Source of the DNA: Amanita rubescens
Taxonomy: Eukaryota; Basidiomycota; Agaricomycetes; Agaricales; Amanitaceae
Assembly (NCBI GenBank): GCA_015039365.1
Contig: WION01000007.1
Span: 62,001-126,000 of the forward strand
Direction of reading: 5' to 3'
Length of the DNA stretch: 64,000 nt
The position numbers and the translations under genes were made by a program. The notes beneath the pieces were generated by a model that did no database searches, was not told the origin of the DNA, and saw nothing but the letters and a program-made list of their open reading frames with translations. Shown one piece after another: positions 10,411 to 23,424 of this stretch (its first letter is position 1; every line of letters begins with the position of its first letter).

Positions 10411-13400
10411 ATGAAGCCACCCATCAACAATGGCGCACGCAAGAAACTCTCCTTTTTTTCCTTCGCCAGCGCTCGCTCGACCTCAAACACGGACTCGAAC
10501 CCCAACCTTACCCCTGGTTTTCGTCCTCAGAATACCGAGCAGGCGCCACCCGTGAGTGCGAGCACCGTGCTCCGCGGAAGCGAGACAGACGACGAGTGGT
10601 ACATACCGTACAAAGGTCCTTACCAACTTCCTTCTTCCCCCTCTTCCCCCGGTCATTTTCAGGGCCACCACCACCGCGCTAATTCCACGTCGTCTTCGAA
10701 CGTTCTGCCCGGGCGCTCTAAAGGTCCAGCTCTGGCTTCTTCTTCCCTCCGCCGCTCCCGCTCCCGCGATAGTTGGGGCGATCCCATCTATCCCACCCAT
10801 GACTTACCCGCGGAAGGATCCGGGTACGGTTATGATGATTATGCGGTGTCGGGTGTCGAGTTGCAGAGAAGTAGTAGGAATCAAGCTTCCAGAGACGGGG
10901 ACAGAAATAGCGAGAGAGGCAACAAGGAAGACGAGGAAAATAGAGACAAGGAAAGGAACAGAAGCGGAAGAAGTGGGTCCTTGACCGTCACGATTTCCAA
11001 GTCTCGCTTTCCAGGTTTAAATCCTGTTCTTGGTGACGATGGTATCATGAACGAAAGTACCGGCGGTAACACGGTTATTTTTGACCAGGGAGAAGCCAAG
11101 GGAAAAGGGAAACACGACGAAAAAGAATTAGAAGACAAGGGTGAGCAGTCAAAAAGTCAAACTCTTTTTCCGAAGCTTGTCATCTGACACTTGTCGCTAT
11201 GTTCTATTCTAATCTGCCCTATCAATGTCCACGTTTGTCGCTTACCCGAAATGCCCGGCCGTGCATATGCGACGCGCTCCCTCGTGCTCGTGGCGTCCCT
11301 CGCGCGTCTCCTCTTGCACCGCCATCCTGATCGAATTGTGATTCGCACCACTTAATGTTCTATTGCCACCCTTCACAACTCTAGATCCGAACGGTCGACA
11401 CCGCCACCTCCATCGCCCCGTGCTGATATCCCAACCTCCAACGCTTCTCGAAGGACCAATCGGATCAGTCACCTCCTCACCATCACCTCCTCTTGGTACC
11501 GCTCACGACGCCACTCCTATCAATCACGCCCACCGTCGACGAGCAAGCACAGCACCTTCCTCCTCTTCCCCTACCCGTTTCCGCTTCTCGACTAGAGCGG
11601 TGCCTGTCGAATCAATTCCAGGATCACTATCACTATCCCCATCACCTTCACCAACAGCACCAGCACTGGTACCAGCTGTCGTATCACACACGCCAGCACC
11701 TCCATCACCAAAACGATCACGTTCATCAAGAACAGAAACGGGTACCAGACTGTTATCGTTACCAGGACTCGGATTTGGACTGGGAGGTTCCGACGCAAAA
11801 GGAAATCGTAGACGTTCAACGGTTTCCTCGGGTACTGGGACGGGTAGTATTTTTGCTCGTTCACCTTCACCTGCTGCTTCTGGTTCTGGTTTCGCTTCTG
11901 GTTCTTCTCCGCCTTCTTTACAGTTGCATTTATCGGGTCAACCAACGCATAACGTTAACAGAACAATCACGCCTTCGTATATTAGCCTGGATCCCGGTGC
12001 TCTTGGGGGGGTTGGGGAATCGCCTATGCCTGTTGCTTTTGGTGGTACTTCATCGGGGTTGGGGGCGGATGGGGTTGGTACGGGGTCAAGATCGAGGTCA
12101 AGATCGAGGTCAGGGAAGGGGTTAGGGTTGGCGGGGTTGTTGGCGCCAACGCATAAGTTGTTGAAAAAGTTGTCCAAGTTGGGATTGGGTATGTCTTCGA
12201 AAGAGGAGAGGGAGAAGCAGAAAGAGAAGGAGAAGAAGGAGAAGGAAAGAACAAGGGAAAAAGAAAAGGGAGCGGACATAGGGCTGCGACCTCAGGAACC
12301 TCAGCCTCGGTCCCAGTCGACTAGGCCCATTCTCCGGATTTACCCGCCTGACCATGGGGACGGTGTTGGCGACGATGAGAATTCGGTGCTTCGGGACCGG
12401 TATCACCGGCAGGGACAACGGACGGAAACGATCGTCAGCGGAGAACAACAGCCACATGTAAGGAAAAATCGTGGGGTCGCCGAGTCAAATCATCCTCCCG
12501 TCGTTGGATCCAACACGAACACGCGCATACACTCGAGGAACCGGTCCAAGTCTTCGCCTTTACCTCGATCACCAACGGAAGCTCATCAACCTTACCACGC
12601 CAACAATACCAACACCCAAATTTACACTCACCCCGGGTCCGATACACACGCACCACATGCTCATCACTCCCATTATGGTCACTCACCTGAACCTGAACTC
12701 GAATCCGCACGGCGATCAGGTTTACATTCCCACCCGCCCTCATCACACTCGCATCATTCACAATCACACTCTGCGCATCCGCACCTTCATCTTAACCTCA
12801 ACTTGAACCCGACACGTTCGTATTCCCACTCGGTGTCGACGTACGCGTCCACGTCGACGGTTATAGCTACTGCGCCGAGTGTAGGGACGAATTCGAAACC
12901 GAGTCCATCGTCTGCCGGTGCTGGTAGTGGTGGTGGTGGTACACCCGCCGTTAATAAACCCAGTCCCGGGTTGGAAATTGAAGAAATGGATCGGGAAGAT
13001 AAAGATGTGTACAACGACGAAGAAGAAGAAGAGGAAGATGAAAATTATAGGTATGGAAGGGGGAGAGGAGGGGGAAGTGCGGCTTATGGTTTACAACCCT
13101 CTTCCGCGACTTCTTCGATTGAGGGTGGTCATACCGTGGGGGGACGAAAATCGAAGAAGGAGAAGCATCCGTACGCTTATAATCAGCAAATGGTGGAAGA
13201 CGTCACGGCGCTTCGTCAACATCCTTACGCGCGTGCGTTTTCTCCTGTTGTTTTTTCTCAGCGTGGGTCTGTGATGAGCGCCGATGATAACGGGTTCGTT
13301 GGGCTCGGACTCGGGATCGGGGCCGGGACCGGAACGGGAGTGGGAGTGGGAGTGGGAACGATGAGGAGGCCCGGATTGACGACGAGGCAGGATCAAGTCG

Positions 13401-16400
13401 GGCGGTTGTCGCCTATTCCTTCTGGCTTGAGTTTGCCTAGTGTGAGTGTTCCGAGTGTGGGTGCTGTTGGGGCTGGGGCTAGCGCTGCGAGTGGTGCGAG
13501 TCTGGTTGGTGGTGCTGTTGTGGGTGGTGGAGGCGATGCTTCTTGGGATAGAGGGACTCCAACGGCGATGTTCAGAAATTCAATGTCGACACCTGATTTG
13601 AGGTTCACTGGTGGTGTTGGGGCAGATGAGGAGTGGCAGCAGCGTGTGGATGATGGTGGTAGTGCGAAGATGAAGATGCGGGTTTGGCCCAGATTGGGAG
13701 GGACCCCTTCGCTCAAGGAAAGGGAGAAGGAGAAGGGGAGGAGGGAGAAGGAAAAGGAGAAAGAGAGGAGGTGGTTGAGCACCCAGAGTCCGATTTCGAT
13801 TTTATTGCCAAGGCCGAGGTTTAGGGTCAGGACGTTGGAAAAGGGGGAGGCGCCGGCGGTGGCGGGGCAAGGGTTGGGGACTGTTGGGATGAGTGGCAAA
13901 CACAGCTTGCAGCCCAGGTCGCGCTCTTTGATGGATCTGGTGGGTGGCGGCGGCGGTGGCGAGGAGAAGGCTGCCAAAGTGGGCCGTCCTCCACCCGAAT
14001 TGCCTGTCAAACGGGATCCGGGGATGGTCGATGCGGCTACCAGTAACGAGAATCGGCCGAGTTATGCTCGGGATGACCTGTCGTTGCTCAGCCTGGACAA
14101 GTGAGTGTCTTCTCGAGATATTTTGTCGATTCTATGCTGATCGTTTCTGTTTAGGGTCCTGGAAGAGCGCAGCAGGCTTGATAAGGACCGCAAGATGTGG
14201 CAGGCTCAAGCTGCCAGGTCTCTAGGGAACAAACAATCCCGCGAGATGTCTCGCACGAGGGCCAAGTCACTCGGTCGAATGATGAATAGCAGTCAAGTCA
14301 AGGGGAATGTCGCACGGTCATATCGACAACAAAGCAATATCGATTATCTGGCTGCTCGAGCTTGTCTTGGGAATCAGGAATTTAGCCCGCTTATGGAGTA
14401 CAGCGAGGGTGGGGCGTGGGTTTCCCAACAGTTGAATGAGAAGAGCGTCAAGCATGAGAGGCACGAGCGTAAGCCTTCTGCAAGCGGGAGTTCGGGCGTT
14501 GGGACGACGAGCGTGGGGCATCGTTCAGCCGCGCCGCATGGTAAACACCAGAGGAACGATTCATGGAGCCGTTCGGCGATTAGGTTGGCCCGTTCGTTGC
14601 CGCAGATGTGTGGGATCATGGTAGGCAGTGACGAGAAGCTGAAGAGTGGGGAAAGCTTAGAGGAAGCGTTGAAAAGGGAAGATGCCAAGGTCATCAAGCT
14701 CGCCGACCCTGCTGCTGCTGTGAGTGGCAAGGATCAGAGGGTGGACGGGGCTTCACCTGTTTCGTCTGCGGCAAGCGATGGTGCGGTTGGGATTGCCATT
14801 TCGACTCCGCCCGTTCCCGAGTTTCAAGAGCCCTCTTATGTACTTCCCGATCATCCCTACGCATTTAGCGCTGGCAGGCAGCACGACGCCGTCGGAGCCG
14901 ACATGACGAGTCAAGCAGATGATCTGCTGATCCAGCTACCGGCCCACCCTTATGCGCAAGGTGGACTGTCGATGAGCAGTGGTAACCCGGAGTATGCGGG
15001 ACGTCATCCCACATCATCCTCTACCCACCTTATGACAAGTCTCGGCTTATCGGAAGTCTCCGCAAGGCACCGGCTGCCACCGCAGTTAACTATCGGACAA
15101 AATCGTGGGATGGAGGACCAACAGAGTCAGCAGCGGGACCGATCGCACTCGTATCCGTTGCATGTCAAAGTCGACAGTCGAAATTCATATCAGGGTTTGA
15201 GGCCCTACGTGCGGGTGGATAGTAACGTTGCCCCACCTGAGAAGTTGTGGGTGACGTATTCGCCTGGGGTTGTGAGGGAGGTGTTGCACAGCGAAGTGTT
15301 CCAGTATTCTCCCCGCGAACTGGAACAAAGGAATCTCCCTGCATCATTAGCTGCGTTCAGTAAAGAAGGTGCTAGTCGACGGGATCCTTCGGATGACGTG
15401 TTTCTCAAGAAGTATAAGAGAATGTCGACAGTCTACCAAAATACGGCGGCTATGGCGGACGCGATGTATGATGCGTTTGATCAGAGAGCGAGTACTGTCC
15501 CGGAGCCTAGGTATAGTGCCAGGGTGGATGACGGTGAGATGGAGGTTGAAGACGCAATTCATGTTCAAGAGGACTCAATGGAACCTGAGTCACAACCGGA
15601 ACAGGACTTTTCTCAAGATCTGACGAGTCAGGAGCGGTATGATTACCGACCACGCCGTTCCCGGACACCCGAACCTGTCCGCGTGCCAGGTTCGTCATCT
15701 TCAAGCAAAGGCTTGGCTGACACGTCGCCTATTGAGTATAATCCATCTGGCGCCTCTTCGGCCAATCGCTTTGCAAACACGTCCAAAGAAGCATCTACTT
15801 ACTCTTCGCCTGTCACGCCTTCTGCTCCGCGCATCAGTAGCCCCAACAACCTCGAGCCATTCCACGACCTCTTCTACAAGCCGCCTTGCGACAGCGAAAC
15901 CGATTCACTTTCTTCACCTCCGAATGACGAAACCCCTTCCTTTGAAAATGTACCTTGGGATGTTGGCAGCTCTAGCAGTCAAAGGACCGGCTTGTCCTCG
16001 TTGGTACGGCGGCTCGGAGATGAGTTGGAGCAGATGACAATAAACCGTCAGCGTTCCTCGAGCCAATATTCGCAGGACAGCGGCATGCCGGAAATTCCCC
16101 CTCGCACGAGTAGCTTGGCTAGGCCAGGAATGCAAAGTGGGCACATCAACTCCGATGTTGGCCCGTTGCACTTTCTATTTCAGAATTCGCCTCAGCAGGA
16201 ATCTAGGAGGGCGCATCCTAGTCGATTTTCCCCTTTTGACCCTGCGAATACCATTCCTGAAGATGTAGAGCTTTCAGAAAATCCGTCGTCTGACGAAAAG
16301 CCCGAGGATGATACCAGTAAGTGATCGTACCTGAGTGCCTGCATGGAAATGATTAACATGGATTTAGTGCGATACCCAATTGTTACCATTGATCCTGCCT

Positions 16401-16669
16401 CGACGCCAATGTCCTCTCAATTGAATCATCCCCCTCAAAGACAGTCGCTCTTTGGATCTGAGACGAATGTCAGTGAAGAACATCTTCCCGCCGAACCACT
16501 CGGGTCATCGAGGGGTCTATCTCTCGATGTCCTGCGCTCCAGCCATCTCACTTCGTCTACGATTTCTTGTATGTCTGCCCTCTCTGAATTTCCTACTCCA
16601 CCCGAAACGATCATGCACGAACAAATGACCATCTCCTCTTCTTACCTTGACGACGATACGATCCCTTGA
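10411..16669 (+). CDS. Large Ser/Pro/Gly-rich disordered fungal protein with HPYA motifs (1969 aa)
   Basis: Four exons (10411-11140, 11385-14100, 14155-16316, 16368-16669) join in frame with GT...AG introns of 244, 54 and 51 bases, giving 1969 residues. I chose the first in-frame ATG. The protein is mostly low complexity: Ser/Arg repeats (about residue 470), Lys/Glu coiled runs, His-rich and Gly-rich tracts. More ordered stretches are at the third exon's start (EERSRLDKDRKMWQAQAARS) and around LHSEVFQYSPRELEQRNLP, then FLKKYKRMSTVYQNTAAMAD. Four HPYA tetrapeptides occur near residues 836, 854, 1381 and 1412. I do not recognise a domain. The conserved islands inside disorder suggest a scaffold or signalling adaptor, but no function can be given. 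Confidence 0.8.
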
Positions 16670-17170
16670 AAAGATTTCTTTCATTGACCACGATAGTTGG
16701 TAACGTCCCTCCTTTAACGTTTATCAATTTCTTTATATTTCATATTTATTTGTGTTTGTCCAAGCTATTTATCTCATTGCAATACCTCTCGTTCGTTCAT
16801 ATCTCTCTGATTTGCACTGTCGTAGATATCGTTACATATACACTCTCTACTGTATCACTTTGATAGGTAACTTAGACTAAAACCGTTTGGTAATCTCTTC
16901 CGCACATGCGCACGTGTTCTTTTGCAAGATCGTTATAATTTAAATAATTATTTGATTACTTATGTAACAAGTCCCTTGTCGTTTGCGCTCATCGTACTGC
17001 CCCCTACAAAGCTTTTACATATCAACGAAAGCATTTGAAAAACAACTTTCCAATTCAGGATGAATGAGGATGGTGAGAACTTGTCAAGCGCCCAACGATG
17101 GATATATATGTATTGAAGAACCCATTGCCCAGACTACCAACTCCAGCCGCCGTAGCAACCTTCCTCCATA
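16670..17170. other. Intergenic region, AT-rich
   Basis: It holds the 3' flank of the large disordered-protein gene, rich in T runs, and the likely promoter of the NACHT-kinase gene. No further coding signal is seen; an open frame at 17098-17283 overlaps the next gene's first exon in another frame. Confidence 0.5.
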
Positions 17171-19684
17171 ATGCCAATCCTAGAGGGAGCCACTTATGTC
17201 GAGATCGGCAACTCAACATTCCGAGAGATAGCTGGAGATGTGTACGATTTCCGTGGCGAGGACTCGAGTACGTTCAGCCGTGATAAGCACATGCGATGAC
17301 ACGAGGTTAACGGTTTCATTGTAGAAAAGAATCCAATCCAACAGCTTCATGAACTGTCTCTATCCGATGCAATCTACAACTTTACACCCACTAGTCGGGC
17401 CCCCATAGACACAGGCGGATGTTTGAGGGCAATACAAGATTGGATGGCAGAGAAGAGCGTGCCAATACTATTACTTTCCGGCCCCCAGGGTACCGGCAAG
17501 TCGACTTTTGCTCGCGCGATCGCTTACGCATGCGTGCATAAGGCCAATATTCCGGTCGTTAGTTTCTGCTTCACTCCCGACCATCCTCAACTGTCCGATC
17601 TGCATCGCGTTATCCCAACACTCGCTGTCCAATTGCATAAAATAAATCTGCGGGGTTTGAAAGAGACGATCGAGGTATCCATCAATGCCGATCCCTTCAT
17701 ATGGTCAAGACCGCTGAGCAAACAGTTCGTCGAACTCATTATCCGACCCATTCGCGCCTCCGTTAATAACGGCGCACATAACCACATGAACTTTGTCATT
17801 CTCTTAGACGGGATTGATGCCTGCAGAGACTACGGAGCGCTCAAACAATTCCTCTCGGATATCAAAGCCAATATCGCTGATGAGGTGTATTACGGCCGAA
17901 TCAAGATCTTGTGTACCAGCAGAGACGTACCCGACGTCCATGCTGCATTCCGTTCCCTTATCAACTACTATCGGCATATCTCTACCCGACCTAGCGCTAA
18001 GAACAATGTACTGCAATACCTAAACGACGCTACTCAAGACCTTAGGCAAAGTACCCAATTCCCTTGGGATCCGATCAACAACTATATCGCGAATAAATCA
18101 GAAGGTAACCTTGAAATCGCGGCGGTCATCTTACAACGTATCAGAGCAACAAATATTCGTAACATCGGTGATATTCAGGCGATTATCGATCAAACTTCCG
18201 CACAACCTCCGAGCCCGTCCAATAGCTTCAGGGAACCCAGACGAAGAGACACTCGAAGTGTTAATGATACTTCGCCTCTTACCAATACATCCCCTCTCGA
18301 TATCTTGCTAAAGATTCTCCAGAATAAAAAGGTGAGATGTGAACAGGATACCTCTTCACTTTAAACGCTGATCATTCTGTCGTAGCCCGACGAAGCCATG
18401 ATAGCTGTAGTGTCTCCCGGCACGATTAACTTTATGGCTGACCTCTTGAGTACTAATGACTATGTGAAGATACCGTCGAAAATCACGAACCCTCAGGATT
18501 CTTCCAATCTCCTTGACTTCATTTTCTATGTAAGTCCCCGCTTGTAAGCAAGAGAGTCATGTTAAATTCGCCTTTCCGCAGCTTCTTGACAACAACCTGC
18601 TCTATGCGGAGACGTTGAGAGATGGAAATCGCAGAGCGAGGCGACTCATGCTCAAGCTCGGATTAGGGGCATATGCTATACCTCAATCCGTCTTAATTAA
18701 TAAGGACGAGGTCCAGATGAATAGCAATATGCCTATGGAATATGGGGGATTTGCGAGTGTCCACGAGGGCTTCTATCGTGGTAATCGAGTCGCTATCAAG
18801 CGATTGCGTTGCCCTGTCGGTCATCAAGTAAGCACACATCATTAGTTGGAGCAATTATCCTATTTAATCCTTTTTAGAATTTCGACCAGAAGCCCTTCAT
18901 CCGAGAAGTTCTTACGTGGAGAACCCTTTCTCATGACTACGTGTTGCCCTTCGTCGGGACTTACGAGGATTCCGGGTTCATACACCTAGTATCCCCATTC
19001 ATGGAGAACGGAACGTTGGGCAACTGGAGAAATGAAAAGAATCCGAGCTCTTCTGAAGTTGAAATAATGGTATCGATCTCAACGATTTTCACTTTACATG
19101 ATTGTTGATGTCTCATAGATCTTGCGGGTAGCCGAAGGTGTCCAATACTTGCATTACGAAGGCGTAATTCACTGCGATTTACGTGGCGTGAGTGTGCATG
19201 AATATCGTCCCTTCATACTTAACTAAACCGGCTATAGACTAATATTCTACTCGATTCTAATCTCCAAGTCAGGATCGCTGACTTTGGTTTATCTCGAGAT
19301 TCAAACGCGACGGCGACCAATAATACAACGGCGTCTAAAAACTTTGCCGCTCCGGAATTGTTAGTTGATGAGGATGAAATTAGACACACAGAGAAGACGG
19401 ATATCTATGCATTTGGATGTCTCTATTACGAGGTACGCAATCCAAGTGTGGAACCATAATCTCAGTGCTTATGTGTACAGATCCATTTCAATTTGTTGCC
19501 ATTCGGAACTAATGCTTTTTACGCCGTTCAGCAGGTCAAGGAAGGGAGACGCCCGCCGCGGAAGCCTGATCCACCATTGGGAGACGAAGCATGGAATTTA
19601 ATTGGAAGATGTTGGGATCAGGACCCCGGTAGACGACCCACCATGGACGAGGTCGCCGAAATTATGGTTTCTTGGCCGCGATAA
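17171..19684 (+). CDS. NACHT-protein kinase fusion (STAND-TKL kinase, 717 aa)
   Basis: Eight exons (17171-17267, 17325-18331, 18386-18529, 18582-18827, 18878-19069, 19119-19187, 19238-19432, 19481-19684) join to 717 residues. Residues 1-32 hold a short motif, YVEIGNSTFREIAG. A NACHT-type ATPase follows: Walker A GPQGTGKST near residue 85, Walker B FVILLDGIDA near 190, then ILCTSRD. After a linker the kinase begins near residue 465, with beta-3 VAIKR (Lys 489), catalytic loop HCDLRGTN (Asp 582, Asn 587) and DFG at 600-602, then APELL and a C-lobe ending in RRPTMDEVAEIM. All catalytic residues are present. The fold is TKL-like. It probably acts as a sensor-kinase in innate-immunity-like or incompatibility signalling; the ligand is unknown. 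Confidence 0.88.
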
Positions 19685-19809
19685 AGTGATTAAATGTTGT
19701 ACTACTGATTTTGCCAACGTGGCTTTGTATGTTAGTTGTTTCTCATTACTATTAGTTCACACGTACATTACTACACCATACACTACTATCCTACTAGACT
19801 GAAAGCGAT

Positions 19810-19858
19810 AAAGCCAAAGGACATCACACCGACCTTATTTATTTATCTATTTAGTTCC
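19810..19858. repeat. 49-bp direct repeat, copy 1
   Basis: This 49-base sequence, about 125 bases past the stop of the NACHT-kinase gene, recurs at 21298-21346 with one mismatch. Its second half is a ttatttatttatctattt run. Confidence 0.9.
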
Positions 19859-19881
19859 CGCAACCTGAAAGGTGAAGGGTT

Positions 19882-20062
19882 TTAGGAAGCAGCCTCCGCC
19901 AGGCAAAAAGCATCGAGCACGTGCCCCCCCGTGATCTTTGTGACGTTCGTTCCAGGGACCAGGGACCAGTGCACCCGCCACAACACCGACACGCGTGAAT
20001 TGGAGTTACCCGTACTAGCCGGTGCACGGGCTTTAGGAAGCAGTCCCCACCAAGCGAAGAGT
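19882..20062. repeat. Pair of imperfect 31-bp direct repeats
   Basis: tttaggaagcagcctccgcc... at about 19882-19912 recurs at about 20032-20062 with a few substitutions. Together with the 49-base repeat this marks a locally rearranged stretch. Confidence 0.6.
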
Positions 20063-20105
20063 TCGACGAGCTCTCTTACGCTCCCTTACGCGTCATCGTT
20101 GACTC

Positions 20106-20444
20106 CTTCCTTCTAGGGGAACAGCTCGCGGAGTCGAACCCACAGTATCTGCGTTATTTGCACACACTCCCAGTGATTTGGTGATCAAGGGACTGGATAG
20201 CATCGATGGCAAGGTGCCCGTCATGTTTACTATTGACGCGCTTGATGAATGTCCCGCAGAAGAGGCACGCATTCTTTTCCGTATACTACGGGAATTGCTC
20301 TCGAGCACAGAACTTCTCGTATACGCTGTCGCTCAAGTTGATTGTAAATGCTACTTAGGGTGGGACGAGGACGTGGGCCGAGTCGGATCCCGTTTGGTGG
20401 AGGAATTCGATTGGGTTAGGGTTGTTCATCGTGGTACGTCCTAG
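20106..20444 (+). pseudogene. NACHT domain fragment
   Basis: A frame open across 20114-20444 includes PVMFTIDALDECPAEEARIL, the Walker B region of fungal NACHT domains, followed by LRELLSSTELLVYAVAQ. The Walker A region and the rest of the ATPase are absent, and the reading after LLVYAVAQ no longer resembles the family. It sits just downstream of an intact NACHT-kinase gene but its sequence is not a close copy of it, so it derives from another STAND gene. Confidence 0.65.
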
Positions 20445-20799
20445 TACAATTTTCCGTTCGTGTCATTAAACAAACCAGGCTAAGAATTGTTTGCAATTGC
20501 TTCATCTTTGGTTGACGAAACGTGAGTTGGAGACGTGCCGCGTGAAAAGCAGAGGTTTCTCGGGGGTGCCGAAATTAAAACGGGCGCCCATTACGATCCT
20601 CGTCTTCTTCCGGACTACGGTGGCCATTGCTCAATCATAACCAGGCTAAACTGGTCCAAAGGAACATTGTCGACAAAGATGATAATCTGACGGTTCCGGT
20701 GAGGATCTCGTTGCGTACATATTCTATTCCTCAAAGTTACACACAGAAAAAGGTACTTATTCCGTTTCCGATGACCTGACGACCATTGATCCCTCTCAG

Positions 20800-21151
20800 A
20801 TCTATCAGATTTACGCCGACAGAGTCAAAGTAATCATGCATGCGGAGGAACCGATCAATCGCCGTTCTATACGTGTCTCGATCGACGACTACACTAGTAA
20901 CGAGGAATCCAACAGCGACAATGATTGCTTAAGAGCTTTTGCCACTGTCATGCCTGTCGCTGATGTACAAAATAATGCAGCGGTAAGGACATCTTGTCTA
21001 GCTCACCTGCTTTTGCTCATCATTCCTTTCGCAGTCGTCCGTGTCCTCTGCCTCTAGTAGCACTGCACCGGCATCCCCCATCAAACAGGCCAAGACCTCG
21101 GCAAAGAAAGCCGGGAAGAAACTTGATACGGATAACATGAGTCTCGTTTGA
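20800..21151 (+). CDS. 3' part of a hypothetical gene (two exons)
   Basis: Exons 20800-20982 and 21035-21151 join in frame across a 52-base GT...AG intron and end at TGA 21149-21151. They encode about 100 residues: an acidic middle (RRSIRVSIDDYTSNEESNSD) and a Lys-rich tail ending KKAGKKLDTDNMSLV. The 5' part could not be traced; stops interrupt all plausible upstream frames, so the gene may be broken. No family recognised. Confidence 0.45.
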
Positions 21152-21297
21152 CGTGGACACTCTTCGATTGTTTCTTTTCGCGCTACTGTGTAAAATAAAA
21201 ATGGCGGTGGTCCATAATTCTATGGGCTGCCGTTTAGACTATACTGTGCTGACGTCGTGAGTTAGTTGTTGCGGGTTTTGCCGCGAAGGCGGGCGTA

Positions 21298-21346
21298 AAA
21301 GCCAAAGAACATCACACCGACCTTATTTATTTATCTATTTAGTTCC
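21298..21346. repeat. 49-bp direct repeat, copy 2
   Basis: Second copy of the 49-base repeat at 19810-19858, again placed about 150 bases after a stop codon (21151). Confidence 0.9.
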
Positions 21347-21574
21347 ATACTTGCACTGCACAACAAGGGATATCTCTCGACAATATGCTCGTGACCCCGA
21401 GTCTGCTTCAAGACAAAGGACTTCAAAGGCTGTTGCGCAAACCAAACCAAACTTGCAAACACGGATCCTCAAATTAGCCCTCGAGTTACCCTCAGGGTAC
21501 GTTTTAATGACGTCAGATTCAGGAGCCACCGTGCCAATATGGCCGTGTTTGCTCTGGATCCGAGACCAAATCAG

Positions 21575-21960
21575 CCCTAGAACAACGCTCCGCTCGATTC
21601 TGAATTTCAAGTCATCAAAATCGCCGACTTTGGTTTATCTATGGACTTGAACGCAACTGCAATCACTAATGAGATGTTCTACACACTTTGCCGCTCCAGA
21701 ATTACTTAAAGTCGGCCGAGACTCGAGCAAGATAAGCTTAAACACACGGAGAAGACGGACATTTACATGCGTACAGATCCACTTTCCTTTGCTGCCATTC
21801 GAACATAATCCCTTTTATCGCTCAGCAGGTCAAGGATGGGGATTCTCCGCGTCGGTTCGACCCACGTTGGATGATAAAGCATGTGATTTGATTGAAAGAT
21901 GTTGATACCTCGATCTAGATCCGGCCACCATTGAAGAGGTTGCAGAGACTTGGTCTTGAT
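21575..21960 (+). pseudogene. Kinase C-lobe relic of the NACHT-kinase family
   Basis: Matches to the kinase at 17171-19684 are visible in pieces: PLDSEFQVIKIADFGLSMD at about 21582, then in shifted frames KHTEKTDIY (about 21740), a QVKEG-like stretch near 21830 and a final RC-W-DPD-like piece near 21900. Frameshifts, in-frame stops and the loss of the AFGCLYYE segment and its intron show it is dead. It lies between the intact kinase genes at 17171 and 23425. Confidence 0.75.
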
Positions 21961-23424
21961 AAATTGTCAACTATTTTGTTGACAAACGACCTAAATAAAT
22001 ACACAGCGCTCAGCGGCAGGCTGTATTTCCATCAATCGCGATCAATAGGAGCACATTCAGGTCTATCGGTTCGGCACGTACTAGTCTCAGCAACTTCAGT
22101 CACAATTGCAAACTGAAATGTGACGTGTGACGTTACGCGTCATGTCAAAGTTTCATTCCAGTGATGCCACGATACTGCCACCGGGACTGCTAACCGATTT
22201 GCAACAGCTGCGATCGCGTGTCCCTCATGTATAAGAACGGAGACATTATGGTTCTTCAGAAAAGTAGCGGTCCATGTCCCATCTTGGAGGTCGCGTGCCT
22301 GTATTGTGGCAATATCAATGTATGCAAATACAGGTGTCCCTCACCCAATTGTAACTGTCAATGTTGCTTCCCGAGTTGATCCTAACATGCGTCAGGTGGC
22401 ACAACAGAGCACCCACGCCAACCCCGCAGTGCTTATCTTCCCCGTTTACGCTCAACGGATTCGGCCGATGAAGTCCGTGATTTACTTGGTGCTTCGTGCG
22501 ACGCAATATCCGGTCAGAAGATCAGAATGATGCAATGTCGGAGTAAACAAGTCCCGAGAGGTCTCGACGCGTATAACTCTCGAATCAGGGAGTTCCCAAG
22601 AAGCAATTATCTCTGTTACATTCCACCAACAGGCGCACGACTTCAGACTTGTGCCCTCCTGCACACTGATTCTTTGCTTTTATCTGACATAGGAGACGCG
22701 CGTTTCATTTTTTTCTATGACATTGAATACAACTATCTATTTATACCGAACTTTTCAAGTCGCCGGACTACAATCATTACTTTCAACAGTTAAGGATAAT
22801 TTGCTGTAGATTGCTGTTGAAGGTATTGCAATTGCCTCATTAGGTCCTCCTAACCGGATACCACGTCTCGAGGTGAGGGCAGCCAACAGAACAGTCCTCA
22901 ATTTGACGAGCGATTGAAATAGAACCAAACAACAACTGCTATTGAAACTAGCACCCTTTGAGCGAGCGCAATGCCATGGAGAAAGTAGATTCGTCGGACG
23001 AGTCCGGTCCTTCCCGATTATCAACTTAAGTTCTTGAAGTAATATAAACGGCGTGAAACAGTAAACCAATCCTCACAAAATTCCCTCCCCCCCTCCCCCT
23101 CGTTGAGCCCCCGCTGCAACGATCACCTGGGAGCTTTAATACCTACCTGCTTTCCTTCGACACGCGAGCACTGCATGCAAAAGCAAAGCCTTGAAGTCCC
23201 TCCTGATATCTCTGGAGTCACCGACTAGCATTTCTCTCCATCCACCATCAAACGTCCGCCTATTAACCAATCACGCGTAGTAGGCCATCTATCCCCCCGC
23301 ATCGTTCAACTTATCAGTCGCCAACGTTGTTTCCAGCATCCCCTTCACCCATTTTAAATTTAGTCGGATTCTAAGTCCACCATCACACACGTCGTCTACT
23401 ACTACTAGCCCGCCGCCACGGCTG
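21961..23424. other. Stretch without a recognisable gene
   Basis: Short frames only, none with a family resemblance. The last 350 bases, C-rich and T-rich with many tccc and cacc runs, look like a basidiomycete promoter and 5' leader for the kinase gene starting at 23425. Confidence 0.5.

Noticed and set aside
13393..14010. 205-codon minus-strand open frame
   Set aside because: Shadow of the GC-rich low-complexity exon of the large plus-strand gene.
20178..20444. Intact small NACHT gene
   Set aside because: Walker A and most of the ATPase are missing, so it is called a fragment.
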